Notes: a model not told the origin generated them from the letters alone. A stretch of DNA of 64,000 bases from an uncultured Bacteroides sp. (GCF_963678425.1 NZ_OY782855.1:558001-622000), one strand, 5' to 3'. Shown: positions 1-8,138, counted from the first letter of the stretch. A program made the numbers and translations.

Positions 1-36
1 AAAGCAGGTGCGCTAACCGGACTGCGCTACACCCCG
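1..36 (-). tRNA. tRNA-Pro(UGG), 5' half, cut by the window edge
   Basis: Positions 1-36 are identical to the 5' half (acceptor, D arm and start of the anticodon arm) of the complete tRNA-Pro at 52560-52634. The window begins inside the anticodon loop, so the 3' half lies outside. The flank at 37-100 is also nearly identical to the flank of the other copy, so this is a second tRNA-Pro gene with its own promoter. Confidence 0.9.
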
Positions 37-71
37 ATAACTTTTGTAAGTGTTTCCTTTCAAAAGCGATG

Positions 72-79
72 CAAAGATA
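72..79 (-). promoter_or_regulatory. Promoter -7 box of the left tRNA-Pro
   Basis: On the minus strand this reads TATCTTTG, matching the Bacteroidales -7 consensus TAnnTTTG, about 35 bp upstream of the tRNA 5' end. The same box sits at the same distance from the other tRNA-Pro copy (52670-52677). Confidence 0.65.
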
Positions 80-90
80 GAGGGTTTATC

Positions 91-593
91 TGAATAATGC
101 AAGCTTTTCTAGCATTTATTTTATATTAAGAAATTAACGAAAGCCTCTTTCTACTGATTATCTGGTAATTATCATTGGAAATATTTTTCAAAAAAAATAT
201 CGCTATCCCTTTTCGACTATAGATTATGGATTTAACAATCCTTGCAGGCAGGCTTTAAATGTCTTCACGCTTTTTGAAAACATCAAGGCTTATTCTTCAA
301 TACAACTTGAGACTTTCAAAGAAATTATTCGGCATATATATTTCTAATAGCCTTTTTGAAAAAATCATTGGTCAATTATTCAGATTTATTCTCCAATGAT
401 TTTTATTTATTGGCGAATGGTTTTTATTTATTGGTGAATAAAATAAAATTATTCACCAATCTCTATGGGACTAGATTGTCTTTTTTCTTTTTTCAAGATG
501 CAGAAATAATGATTTTAAATTATTCCCCAAGAATATGGCTGAGCCAGCTTAAGCTCTAATATTATTTCTGTTTAATTTTAGGAAAGATGGGTA
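91..593. other. AT-rich intergenic stretch with two inverted repeats, no gene seen
   Basis: I see no convincing gene. Two strong inverted repeats are present: an 11-bp stem 361-371/393-403 and a 12-bp stem 430-441/449-460 with a 7-nt loop. They could be decayed terminators or structured RNA. The one open frame here (356-559) runs through both hairpins and has a low-complexity composition. Confidence 0.5.
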
Positions 594-643
594 TATAAAA
601 AAAGACCTAAAATCAAACTACTAAATCTGATTAAAGGTCTTTT
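594..643 (-). terminator. Original terminator of the interrupted tRNA-Pro
   Basis: On the minus strand a hairpin with arms AAAGACCT and AGGTCTTT is followed by a run of T. It lies just downstream of the tRNA 3' remnant in the att core. It looks like the ancestral host terminator, now separated from the functional tRNA by the prophage. Confidence 0.7.
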
Positions 644-644
644 G

Positions 645-698
645 ATTGTCGGGGTAGCGGGATTCGAACCCACGACCCCCTGCTCCCAAAGCAGGTGC
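645..698. other. attL: 54-bp left attachment core (tRNA-Pro 3' half)
   Basis: Positions 645-698 are identical to 52556-52609. The core covers the 3' half of tRNA-Pro(UGG), including the anticodon arm and T arm, plus a few bases downstream. At position 699 the sequence leaves the tRNA, because the remainder is phage DNA. Together with attR and the integrase at 51156-52370 this defines the prophage ends. Confidence 0.93.
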
Positions 699-734
699 TG
701 ACATTTTACAATAAGCTGATATACAGTCGTTTAA

Positions 735-770
735 TTTTTGCAGATTTACCAGTTGCACGTTATTTGCACA
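735..770. promoter_or_regulatory. Left integrase arm-type sites (TTTGCAC repeats)
   Basis: Three related heptamers lie about 40-70 bp inside attL: TTTGCAG (737-743), TTGCAC (753-758) and TTTGCACA (763-770). The same motif recurs five times upstream of the integrase at the other end (52375-52429). Matching clusters beside both cores are what arm-type integrase binding sites look like. The role is inferred. Confidence 0.55.
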
Positions 771-794
771 AATATAGATAAACCAGACACATTG

Positions 795-1046
795 TCAGTC
801 ATAAAAATCACCATCTCCAGTTAGTAACCAACGAGCAGAAACACCGTAATCTTTAACCAAATATTCCAACCAGGATAGTTGTATGATATCACGAGAGGGC
901 TCTTTTTGCAAAGAGTTTAAGTTCCATCTATTTATACCGTATCTGTTAGTAAATGTCCCCTTACCCCTTATAACCTTTTCAGATTTAAGTCTTGAAAGCG
1001 CTTCGAAGAAACGGCAAACAATTTTTTGACTCTCGATATTTTGCAT
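795..1046 (-). CDS. Small phage regulator-like protein (XRE/CI-related)
   Basis: An 83-residue protein starting at MQNIES, four bases after the preceding stop. It ends in ARWLLTGDGDFYD, closely resembling the ISWLLTGIGDN and ARWFIFGTGEM tails of the HTH domains in the two other regulators of this region. I infer a small DNA-binding regulator of the lysogeny module. No complete HTH is obvious, so it may be divergent. Last gene of the leftward operon 2352-795. Confidence 0.5.
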   Translation of the reverse strand: MQNIESQKIVCRFFEALSRLKSEKVIRGKGTFTNRYGINRWNLNSLQKEPSRDIIQLSWLEYLVKDYGVSARWLLTGDGDFYD

Positions 1047-1050
1047 ATCA

Positions 1051-1377
1051 TTATTCTTTTTTTGATGATAAACCATTTTTATTCTCGGCAGCATTATCCT
1101 CGGCTGAAATAATAAGCCTTGCTAGTTCAGAAGCTGACAGGTCGGAAATCTTGGGTCCTTTGCTTTGAATCATTTCTCCAGTTCCAAAGATGAACCAACG
1201 AGCAGATATTTCAGGGAATTTTTCTAAGATGGCCATAACCGGAGAGAGGCCAAAATTTCCTCCCTTCACAAGCTTAGATAAATACTGGTCAGACCAACCC
1301 ATTAAGTGAGCGAATTCCCTATGATGCCCCGACGTTTTATAGTCGATGATTAGGAGGAGTCGTTCAGGTATACTCAT
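1051..1377 (-). CDS. HTH (XRE-like) phage regulator
   Basis: 108 residues. The N-terminal part (HHREFAHLMGWSDQYLSKLVKG, about residues 17-39) has the spacing of an XRE helix-turn-helix, followed by ISARWFIFGTGEM, a tail also seen in its neighbours. The C-terminal 40 residues are polar and may mediate oligomerisation. It abuts the secreted-protein gene, which ends at 1377. Likely one of several lysogeny regulators. Confidence 0.65.
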   Translation of the reverse strand: MSIPERLLLIIDYKTSGHHREFAHLMGWSDQYLSKLVKGGNFGLSPVMAILEKFPEISARWFIFGTGEMIQSKGPKISDLSASELARLIISAEDNAAENKNGLSSKKE

Positions 1378-1928
1378 TATTTTGTTTGTTTAGAATTAAT
1401 TATTGTTGTCATATTAGAATCAAAATAATAGTCACATTCAATTAACGACAAAGCTCCGTATTGATTTTTTGCACGAAATATGTGGTGCATCTTCCAACCT
1501 TCAAATATTGGCTTAAATTCTTTGTAGTCATTTAGAAGCATTTGTTTTCGTATCCTATAATTGTCTAGTGCTATTATTACATCTTCACGCTTTGAACGGG
1601 CCTCCTCATTATTAGGAATCGGATCGTCTTTGAACTTCTTAATTATAAGAGGTATATCAGCCGTCATTTTTATTTCTCCAATGCCGACCTCATCCTCTGC
1701 CTCCTTCAAATATTTCATATCTGATATATAGATTTCAGAATCATCAAATTTTGTAACAGCGCTATCCAATTTGGAAAAAGATACCGGAGCATAAGAAGAT
1801 GGATCATTAAGCGTTTTCTTTAAATAAGACCTAATAAGGGTTTTTGCCTTTACTGTTTTTGTTTGCTGAGCATTGGATGGACTGCATAATAGCAGCAAGC
1901 CGACTATAACTAATAGGTTCGTTTTCAT
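1377..1928 (-). CDS. Secreted hypothetical protein within the immunity operon
   Basis: 183 residues starting at MKTNLLVIV; this start follows the upstream stop by four bases and gives a clear signal peptide (hydrophobic LLVIVGLLLLC, then PSNAQQ, a likely signal peptidase I site). The mature part is charged and helical with no motif I recognise. It lies between two regulator genes on the lysogen-expressed strand, so it is a candidate lysogenic-conversion gene. Function unknown. Confidence 0.65.
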   Translation of the reverse strand: MKTNLLVIVGLLLLCSPSNAQQTKTVKAKTLIRSYLKKTLNDPSSYAPVSFSKLDSAVTKFDDSEIYISDMKYLKEAEDEVGIGEIKMTADIPLIIKKFKDDPIPNNEEARSKREDVIIALDNYRIRKQMLLNDYKEFKPIFEGWKMHHIFRAKNQYGALSLIECDYYFDSNMTTIINSKQTK

Positions 1929-1932
1929 GATT

Positions 1933-2352
1933 TTATATATTAGATTTATTATCTTCTTTTTCTTTGAGATATGAAACGACTTTTTCATTTGATATCGCCA
2001 GAGATTCAATTGTCTTCTGTTGCGATGTAATAGTTTCGCTCTGACTTTTAAGGAGTTCAAATACATCCCGAGACATTACTATATTATCATTCTGGCATTC
2101 ATCAATAATAGCCGAAATATTACTTACATTTTCAACCTCCGGATTATCTCCGATTCCAGTTAATAACCAGGAAATACTTGCATTCAAGTATTTTACGTTA
2201 ATAGCTTCAGCCAGTTTTTTAGATATAGCGTGTTTTCCCTTTAATACATCATATAGATTCTGGGGAGTTGAAACACCTATGTACTTTGCAAATGCACGTA
2301 CAGACAAACCAGAGCCATCAATTACAAATTTAAGCCTTTCAGAATCGTTCAT
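1933..2352 (-). CDS. CI-like HTH repressor candidate
   Basis: 139 residues. An XRE helix-turn-helix spans about residues 16-50 (LSVRAFAKYIGVSTPQNLYDVLKG), then SWLLTGIGDNP and a C-terminal coiled coil (about 100-135). There is no peptidase S24 domain, so a LexA-like autocleavage switch is not evident. It is the first gene of the leftward operon and faces the rightward early promoter across 2353-2519, the usual place for the prophage master repressor. Confidence 0.75.
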   Translation of the reverse strand: MNDSERLKFVIDGSGLSVRAFAKYIGVSTPQNLYDVLKGKHAISKKLAEAINVKYLNASISWLLTGIGDNPEVENVSNISAIIDECQNDNIVMSRDVFELLKSQSETITSQQKTIESLAISNEKVVSYLKEKEDNKSNI

Positions 2353-2364
2353 GGTTCAAAAATT

Positions 2365-2428
2365 TAAGTATAATACGTGAAATAATAAACAAAATACTTG
2401 CACCGTTTAAGTTTAATACTTACATTTG
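2365..2428 (+). promoter_or_regulatory. Early rightward promoter with operator repeats
   Basis: The -7 box TACATTTG is at 2421-2428 with TTG at 2398-2400 in the -33 zone. Overlapping it is a perfect inverted repeat TAAGT-N5-ACTTA (2408-2422), and an imperfect copy lies at 2365-2379 (TAAGTATAATACGTG). Further ACTTA half-sites follow at 2436-2440 and 2447-2451. The arrangement fits a repressor operator controlling lysis/lysogeny between the divergent operons. Confidence 0.7.
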
Positions 2429-2519
2429 CATACATACTTAAAAAGCACTTAACAAAGGTACTAAAAAAGCTACTAAAACATCAACCGAATAGTTAATTTT
2501 TTAAAATATATACCCAAAA

Positions 2520-2741
2520 ATGAAAGATTTTAAAGATTTAAGAACAGAGAAGGAAATCGAGAGAGACAAAAGAGACGACAAAGTCTACGAGGAATTCCAT
2601 GAGCTGCGTAAACAGCCAGGTGCAAATAACAATCGTGTTTATAACATTCTGATGAAGGAGCATAAAATTAAGTCAAATTCGACAATTATCTCCATACTTA
2701 GAAGAGTTGAGAAGAAAAGAAACTTAAACCAAACGGTATGA
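2520..2741 (+). CDS. Small charged helical protein, first early gene
   Basis: 73 residues, very rich in Lys, Arg, Glu and Asp. The second half (NNNRVYNILMKEHKIKSNSTIISILRRVE) could form a helix-turn-helix. It is the first gene after the early promoter and overlaps the next start by four bases. A Cro-like or anti-repressor role is possible from position only. Confidence 0.6.
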   Translation: MKDFKDLRTEKEIERDKRDDKVYEEFHELRKQPGANNNRVYNILMKEHKIKSNSTIISILRRVEKKRNLNQTV

Positions 2742-2956
2742 AAACGCTAAGACTTTTAATCGAAGAACTGAAAGCACCATTTGCTCAATTAACTAAAAAT
2801 GAGCAAAAGAAGTTCAAGCATTTTATTGCAGCTTTAGTAGCTACTTTAATAGCTGCAGCAACCGGGAATATAATTCTACTGTTAATTGCCATAGTTATGC
2901 TAGCGTATACCGGCAATGGACTTAAAATAATTGATAACAAAAAATTTCAAGATTAA
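2738..2956 (+). CDS. Small membrane protein
   Basis: 72 residues with one long hydrophobic segment (about residues 32-59, including ALVATLIAAATGNIILLLIA) that could span the membrane once or as a short hairpin. Charged ends. Translationally coupled to the previous gene (ATGA overlap). No recognised family. Confidence 0.6.
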   Translation: MKTLRLLIEELKAPFAQLTKNEQKKFKHFIAALVATLIAAATGNIILLLIAIVMLAYTGNGLKIIDNKKFQD

Positions 2957-2957
2957 A

Positions 2958-3158
2958 ATGACTGCAGAGAAACCACATGTAAATATTGAAGGACGATACA
3001 GCGTCAAGGAAACATGCCAAATGCTAGAAATAAGCCGCTCTACGCTTAGAAATCACGAACAAGCCGGTTTAATACGGCGAGGATTCAGAAAAATGACTGG
3101 CCGACCATTTTATGCAGGACGAGAAATCATAAGATACTGGTCGGCAACAGGACTATAA
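2958..3158 (+). CDS. MerR/excisionase-like HTH protein
   Basis: 66 residues from the ATG at 2958. YSVKETCQMLEISRSTLRNHEQAGLIRRGF is a winged-helix MerR/HTH_17 pattern, and GRPFYAGREIIRYW is the wing region seen in excisionase-type proteins. It may be the excision directionality factor or an early regulator. The gene is separated from the next by a small hairpin. Confidence 0.7.
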   Translation: MTAEKPHVNIEGRYSVKETCQMLEISRSTLRNHEQAGLIRRGFRKMTGRPFYAGREIIRYWSATGL

Positions 3159-3173
3159 ATGTTTAACCTAACC

Positions 3174-3210
3174 AAAAGCCGAGTCTCCTGCGAAGGCCGC
3201 TCGGTTTTAA
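3174..3210 (+). terminator. Weak terminator or attenuator hairpin
   Basis: Arms AAAAGCCGAG and CTCGGTTTT pair with one bulge around a 16-nt loop, followed by an AT-rich stretch. It lies between the MerR-like gene and the ATPase gene and could reduce read-through. The poor T tract makes this tentative. Confidence 0.3.
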
Positions 3211-3241
3211 ATTGAAAACAAATTTTTTTAAAACAAAATAT

Positions 3242-5266
3242 ATGAAAAGATTAGAATTGCAAAAACTTATTATCCGAAACTTCGGATGCTTCAGAAACGA
3301 ATTTGAAGTTGAGTTCGGGCCTGAACTTACCATTGTAAAGGGAGGTAACGGACAAGGTAAAACAACCATTTACAGCGCCATGTCCTGGCTCCTATTTGGC
3401 AAAGACGCTTATAACCGTTCAGACTTTGATATTAAACACATCGAGAACGGACAGAAGCTAGACAAAGCCGATGTTGAAGTAGAAGGTTTCTTTAGAATCT
3501 TCCACGACGACAAACCTCCTGAAAGCGTAAATTTAAAGCGAGTACTTCATGAAATCTGGATACAGAAAACGGATACGTATAAAGGTGACGAGACGCATTA
3601 CTTCTGGAACGATGCTCCTATACAAGCAGGAGAATATAGCGACAGAATAGAGAAAGCGATCGCTCCGGAGTCACACTTCAGAATGATGACAAACGCTTCT
3701 TATTTCTTAAGTATGAAACCTGCGGATCAACGCGATCTTCTTTGCAAAATGGGAGGAGTCAGAACCATGCAAGAAATCGCAGAAGGAAACGCAGGATGGA
3801 ACGAATGGATTAAAAGCCTTCAAGGTAAAGACTATGAAGATTGGAGGAACCAAACGTTAGCCGAAAAATCAAGGCTAAAAAAAGAGATCGATAAAATACA
3901 GCCAGCCATTGACGCTATAGAAAAGCTTAAACCTGCTGCTCGAAATTGGGCCGAGCTAGAAGAAAAACAAGCCACTTTAAGAAAAAGAATTTCTGACATT
4001 GACTCAAGCCTTCAATCTGCGGCCTCTCAATATGACAGCAACCTAGCCAAAAAGCGAGCAATCATTGAAGAGAAAGATAAAGCGGTCCAAAGAATAAGTG
4101 CCATCCACAACGAGATAAATGACAAGAAGGACACCGAACGAAGAAGAATAGAAGAAAATACAAGGCTTCAAAATAAAGACAGAGAGGACCTTCTAAAGTC
4201 TATCAATTCCAAGACCGGTGAGATTAAATCATTAGAACTTTCACGAGAGAGCTTTAATATTAAGCGCACAAGGCTTAATGGAGAACTAGAAGACCTCTTT
4301 AAAAAGTACGGAGAAAAGCAAAAGGAAACTTTTGTATTCAACGCTGAACGTCCGATGTGCCCGCTACTACAAGGACATGAGTGTGTGGACCAAGCTATGA
4401 AAGACCAAATAGCAGACAATAGAGAGAAAGCGGAACGAGATTTTAACGCTAATAAAGCAAAGAACCTTGATTCTATCTTAACAGAAGGAAAAGCTAAACA
4501 GGCCGAATTTGACTTAAGCAAAGAAAACGAGGAGGCAATCACCAATAAGGTTATAAACCTTCAAAAAGAGATAGATATCCTGCAGGCTCAATTGTCAAAT
4601 ACACCGATTATAAAATCAGACACAGTCATTGAGGAAGATACCATTCAGGGAATTAGAGAGTTGAAAAACGAGAAGGCAGAAAAAATGAGATTTGTTTCTC
4701 AAAAGACTGAAGAGATAGACAACTTCAATGCCGAAACGACTACTGAAACAGGAGAGCTTAAAAAACAAAAATCTGAATTACAGGACCAGCTTACATTGAT
4801 TGTTCAACAACTAACCGATAAAAAGAGAATCCAGGAAACAGAAAATGAGATATCCAAGCTTAGAGAAAATGCTAAGAAGCTAGGGCAACAGCTCACGGAC
4901 CTTGACAATGCCGAGTTCATAGGAAATGAAATAAACCGAGCAACCATTGAGGACGCAACAGAAAGAGTCAACAAGCTCTTCCAGGTAACCAACTGGGTGA
5001 TGTTCGAACAATACAAGAATGGAAGCTGGAAAGATTGCTGCAAGCCTGAATATGTCAGCGGAGTAAGCAAGAGCACTAACACTGGAGCTTTAATTAACAT
5101 CGGCCTTGACATTTGCAACGTGATCAGCAAGTACGAAGGAATCAGCGTACCGACATTCATAGACGGAAGCGAATCGGTTAATGAGACTATCCCGATGGAG
5201 GGACAAATTATCAAGAATTACGTAGCGCCGAAGGGAACTCCCCTAACGGTAGAAATTATTAAATAA
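3242..5266 (+). CDS. SbcC/Rad50-like AAA ATPase
   Basis: 674 residues from the ATG at 3242; a TTG 30 bases upstream is less likely. Walker A GGNGQGKT is at residues 34-41. A long coiled coil follows (about 190-560), interrupted by a Cys-containing apex (MCPLLQGHEC), which resembles a degenerate zinc hook. The end has VPTFIDGSESVN, a Walker B/D-loop-like motif. The family processes DNA ends with a nuclease partner. Here it precedes RecT-like and MBL-fold genes, suggesting a phage recombination module. Confidence 0.85.
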   Translation: MKRLELQKLIIRNFGCFRNEFEVEFGPELTIVKGGNGQGKTTIYSAMSWLLFGKDAYNRSDFDIKHIENGQKLDKADVEVEGFFRIFHDDKPPESVNLKRVLHEIWIQKTDTYKGDETHYFWNDAPIQAGEYSDRIEKAIAPESHFRMMTNASYFLSMKPADQRDLLCKMGGVRTMQEIAEGNAGWNEWIKSLQGKDYEDWRNQTLAEKSRLKKEIDKIQPAIDAIEKLKPAARNWAELEEKQATLRKRISDIDSSLQSAASQYDSNLAKKRAIIEEKDKAVQRISAIHNEINDKKDTERRRIEENTRLQNKDREDLLKSINSKTGEIKSLELSRESFNIKRTRLNGELEDLFKKYGEKQKETFVFNAERPMCPLLQGHECVDQAMKDQIADNREKAERDFNANKAKNLDSILTEGKAKQAEFDLSKENEEAITNKVINLQKEIDILQAQLSNTPIIKSDTVIEEDTIQGIRELKNEKAEKMRFVSQKTEEIDNFNAETTTETGELKKQKSELQDQLTLIVQQLTDKKRIQETENEISKLRENAKKLGQQLTDLDNAEFIGNEINRATIEDATERVNKLFQVTNWVMFEQYKNGSWKDCCKPEYVSGVSKSTNTGALINIGLDICNVISKYEGISVPTFIDGSESVNETIPMEGQIIKNYVAPKGTPLTVEIIK

Positions 5267-5284
5267 ACTTTTAAAACGAGAATC

Positions 5285-6184
5285 ATGGAAGCAAACAACC
5301 AGGTACCGCAGCAACAACAGCAGAAAGAACCTGCAGCCGCAGCATTAGTTTTTAACCCAAACGACAAGTTCTGGGAAACAAGTATGGGACAGAACTTAAA
5401 GAAATTTGAGTTGCAACAAAGAAGAGCAATAGTGTATACGAACAGTACGATTGTCCCAAAGTCATACCAGGGACAAACAGCCGTCGGGAACTGCATCATT
5501 GCATTGGATATGGCAGATAGGATGGACTCAAACCCATTAATGCTCATGCAGAACCTAGACGTTATCGAAGGCCGACCATCTTTTAGCAGCAAGTTCTTAA
5601 TCGGACTTGTCAACGGATGCGGAAAGTACGATAACATCGAATGGGACTTTGAAGACCTAGGAAAATGTGGACAAGTTAAATACTTGCTCAAGACATGGAA
5701 CCAAGCACAAAATCGCTCAATTACCACTGAAGAGATATTCGATGGAAAGAACATCCCCAATATTAAATGCACAGCTTACGCGATAAGAAAGCGAGACGGG
5801 AAAAAGATCGTCGGTACTCCAATCACAGTCAAGATGGCCATCGAGCAAGGATGGTACCTGAAGAAAGGCAGTAAATGGACAAGCATGACAGACCAGATGC
5901 TAAGATACCGTAGCGCCGCATGGTGGGTGAATGTTTATGAACCAGGACTTGCAATGGGACTTAACACCAGCGAAGAAGTTAGAGACGTTCAAGATGCAGA
6001 CTTTGTGGAGATTAAACCAGAGCGTCAAACAGAAGCTCCAATAATCAACTTAAGTGCTGCAGAGGTTAACCAGGGAAATAGCCCAGAGGAGCAACCTCAG
6101 GATAACCCATCATTACAAGAGAACCAAGAACAGCATCAAGATGATGCTCCAAAAAATCCTGCTGACTTATTCGGTAAGAAATGA
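5285..6184 (+). CDS. RecT-like single-strand annealing recombinase
   Basis: 299 residues. The core ends with KWTSMTDQMLRYRSAAWWVNVYEPGLAMGL, the pattern found in RecT-type phage annealing proteins (DQMLRYRAA, then E-x-x-MG). The N-terminus is Gln/Ala-rich and the C-terminus is an acidic Gln-rich tail. It would anneal single strands during phage recombination and replication. It sits directly between the SbcC-like ATPase and an MBL-fold protein and overlaps the latter by four bases. Confidence 0.75.
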   Translation: MEANNQVPQQQQQKEPAAAALVFNPNDKFWETSMGQNLKKFELQQRRAIVYTNSTIVPKSYQGQTAVGNCIIALDMADRMDSNPLMLMQNLDVIEGRPSFSSKFLIGLVNGCGKYDNIEWDFEDLGKCGQVKYLLKTWNQAQNRSITTEEIFDGKNIPNIKCTAYAIRKRDGKKIVGTPITVKMAIEQGWYLKKGSKWTSMTDQMLRYRSAAWWVNVYEPGLAMGLNTSEEVRDVQDADFVEIKPERQTEAPIINLSAAEVNQGNSPEEQPQDNPSLQENQEQHQDDAPKNPADLFGKK

Positions 6185-6936
6185 AACTAAGAATATTCGG
6201 ATCATCAAGTAAAGGAAACGGATATGCCATACAAGCACAAGACGGTAAAGTACTCCTCCTAGAAGCAGGAGTACCAGCCGCCGAGCTTTTACGGATATAC
6301 AATCCTGATCAAATAGAAGGATGCCTTATCAGCCACGAACATGGAGATCACATGGGAAGGATTAAGGATTACCTACAGAAGGGAATTAAATGCGTGATTA
6401 ACGATTCTACAAGCCAGAAAGTAATCCAATCATTAGACCAATATAAATGGAGCACTAAGATGATTAACCCTAAAAAAATGCTTGCTGAAGGACTCGGGAA
6501 ATTCACTTTTAAACCTTTTGAGCTATTCCATGACGTGCCATGTAGCGGATTCTTGATATTGCATGATGAGCTGAAAATGCCTCTTTTATTCGCAACAGAT
6601 ACCGATCATATACCTTACACATTTACCGATGCAGGAACCGTTATGATCGAGGCCGACTATGGAGAAAGGAAGATGCAAGAGAACGAACAAAGCGGACACC
6701 TTCACCCCGGATTAGCCAGGAGAATAAGAGAATCGCACATGAGCTTAGAGAAGACCATTAAATTCATAAAGGCCCAAACGGACATTTCTAAAGTCGAAAG
6801 AATCATTCTGATACACTTATCAGAGAGCAACAGCGACCAGAAAGAGTTCAGAGATACAATGCAAGAGGCAACAGGTATAATTACATACATAGCTACCCCA
6901 GGCATGGAAATAGAAATAGGAAAAAACAGATTTTAA
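6181..6936 (+). CDS. MBL-fold metallohydrolase (phage, YycJ-like)
   Basis: 251 residues. The metal-binding motif HEHGDH is at about residues 53-58, and ATDTDH near residues 140-145 supplies the later Asp/His ligands. The fold is that of metallo-beta-lactamases, which include nucleases. Its coupling to RecT-like and SbcC-like genes suggests a nuclease supplying single-stranded ends, but catalysis on DNA is inference. Confidence 0.75.
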   Translation: MKLRIFGSSSKGNGYAIQAQDGKVLLLEAGVPAAELLRIYNPDQIEGCLISHEHGDHMGRIKDYLQKGIKCVINDSTSQKVIQSLDQYKWSTKMINPKKMLAEGLGKFTFKPFELFHDVPCSGFLILHDELKMPLLFATDTDHIPYTFTDAGTVMIEADYGERKMQENEQSGHLHPGLARRIRESHMSLEKTIKFIKAQTDISKVERIILIHLSESNSDQKEFRDTMQEATGIITYIATPGMEIEIGKNRF

Positions 6937-6947
6937 AATATATAATT

Positions 6948-7463
6948 ATGTTAGAAATTAGTGAACAGAAATTAAGAGCAGCTTATAAAGATGCCAACGA
7001 GAACACGCAAAAAGTGCTAGAAGGATTATTCGGACTAGAAGCTATTAAACCAGCATCTATATTCGATAGGGTGAAATGCTATGAAGACGCATGCTTTGAA
7101 CTAAATATCCAGCCAACAACTGACTGGGGTAACTTGCAACGAGATGAAATAGCGTTTATTAAATTAAAAACCATTGTTAAAGCTTTGAATGAAGGATGGC
7201 TCCCTAACTGGTTAAACTTCAAAGAGTATAAATGGTTCCCATGGTTTGAAATTAAAAAAATCCCCGCTGGTCTTGGGAACGCGATTGACGGTTCCGGTGA
7301 CGGTTTGTCGCCCTTGTGCTCGAACTCCGGTGTGTCGTATTCGTCCCCGTACTACGGCGGTGCCCTTGCTTCCAAAAGCGAAACCGTCTCCGACTTTTTA
7401 GGAGGAGAATCTTTCATTAACTTATGGATTGATTATTTATTACCCAATACAAAGAACGTATAA
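6948..7463 (+). CDS. DGR target protein 2: early-region protein with variable C-terminus
   Basis: 171 residues. The N-terminal half (DRVKCYEDACFELNIQP, then ALNEGWLPNW and YKWFPWFEI) resembles a small-protein family I recall from Bacteroidales phage early regions. Residues about 105-142 are encoded by variable repeat VR2, which matches the DGR template at 36727-36839 except at template adenines. About 30 conserved-looking residues close the protein. No signal peptide is present, so it is probably cytoplasmic. Such variable regions usually form C-type-lectin-like ligand-binding surfaces. The ligand is unknown. Confidence 0.85.
   Translation: MLEISEQKLRAAYKDANENTQKVLEGLFGLEAIKPASIFDRVKCYEDACFELNIQPTTDWGNLQRDEIAFIKLKTIVKALNEGWLPNWLNFKEYKWFPWFEIKKIPAGLGNAIDGSGDGLSPLCSNSGVSYSSPYYGGALASKSETVSDFLGGESFINLWIDYLLPNTKNV
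7261..7373 (+). repeat. DGR variable repeat 2 (VR2), remote from the template
   Basis: 113 bp aligned without gaps to the template at 36727-36839. There are 17 mismatches, all where the template has A (for example AAC to CCC, TGC or TCC; AAT to GGT or TAT). The start (TCCCCGCTGG) and the GC-rich end (CGGCGGTGCCC) are unchanged. It lies in frame inside the gene 6948-7463. Confidence 0.95.
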
Positions 7464-7474
7464 ATTTTAATACA

Positions 7475-8134
7475 ATGATGCATACTTGGTTTGAATGCAA
7501 GATTCGCTATGACAAGGTCATGGAGAATGGAATGAATAAGAAGGTTACTGAGCCATATTTGGTTGATGCCTTAAGTTTTACAGAAGCCGAAGCTCGAATT
7601 ATTGAAGAGATAACTCCTTTCATTTCCGGTGAATTTACCGTGTCGGACATTAAACGCGCCAATTATAGTGAACTTTTTGAAGATGCAACAGGCGACCGCT
7701 GGTTTAAATGCAAGTTACAATTCATCACACTTGATGAGAAAAGTGGTGCGGAAAAGAAAATTTCAACTTATGTACTGGTACAAGCTGGAGACCTTCGCGA
7801 AGCCATTAAAAATCTGGATGAAGGAATGAAAGGGACCATGGCCGACTACGTTATCGCTTCGGTAACAGAGACGGCAATCATGGATGTATATCCTTATGCT
7901 TCCGAAGGAGAGCAAAAAGAAGGAGTTGTAACAGTCGAGTTCGAAGGATACTCAAAGGAAATAGAAAGCTCGATTCTCGAACAGAAATCTTTTGAGATAG
8001 ACTTTAATGGAGAGATTAAAGTGAAGTTCGAAAAGAGGGATATCGGAATCATAGCAGTCAATGCAATTGATTCAGACGGAATTAATCAGAAAGAATCTAC
8101 ATTTGGAAGACTGCTTAAATACAAAAAGAATTAG
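7475..8134 (+). CDS. DUF4494 family phage protein
   Basis: 219 residues. The N-terminal region (TWFECKIRYDKVMENG, YLVDALSFTEAEARIIEEI, FTVSDIKRANYSELFED) is the hallmark of DUF4494, a family common in Bacteroidales phages. A second similar segment (DRWFKCKLQFITLDE) follows. The molecular role is not known. It stands between the VR2 gene and an SSB-like gene, suggesting DNA metabolism. Confidence 0.75.
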   Translation: MMHTWFECKIRYDKVMENGMNKKVTEPYLVDALSFTEAEARIIEEITPFISGEFTVSDIKRANYSELFEDATGDRWFKCKLQFITLDEKSGAEKKISTYVLVQAGDLREAIKNLDEGMKGTMADYVIASVTETAIMDVYPYASEGEQKEGVVTVEFEGYSKEIESSILEQKSFEIDFNGEIKVKFEKRDIGIIAVNAIDSDGINQKESTFGRLLKYKKN

Positions 8135-8138
8135 ACAA

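Noticed and set aside
356..559. 67-residue ORF in the left intergenic region
   Set aside because: AT-driven low-complexity Phe/Leu-rich frame running through two hairpins, with no ribosome site or neighbours.
5218..5772. Leftward 184-codon frame opposite the RecT-like gene
   Set aside because: Antisense shadow; Cys and Phe runs come from the reverse of Gln/Ala-rich codons.
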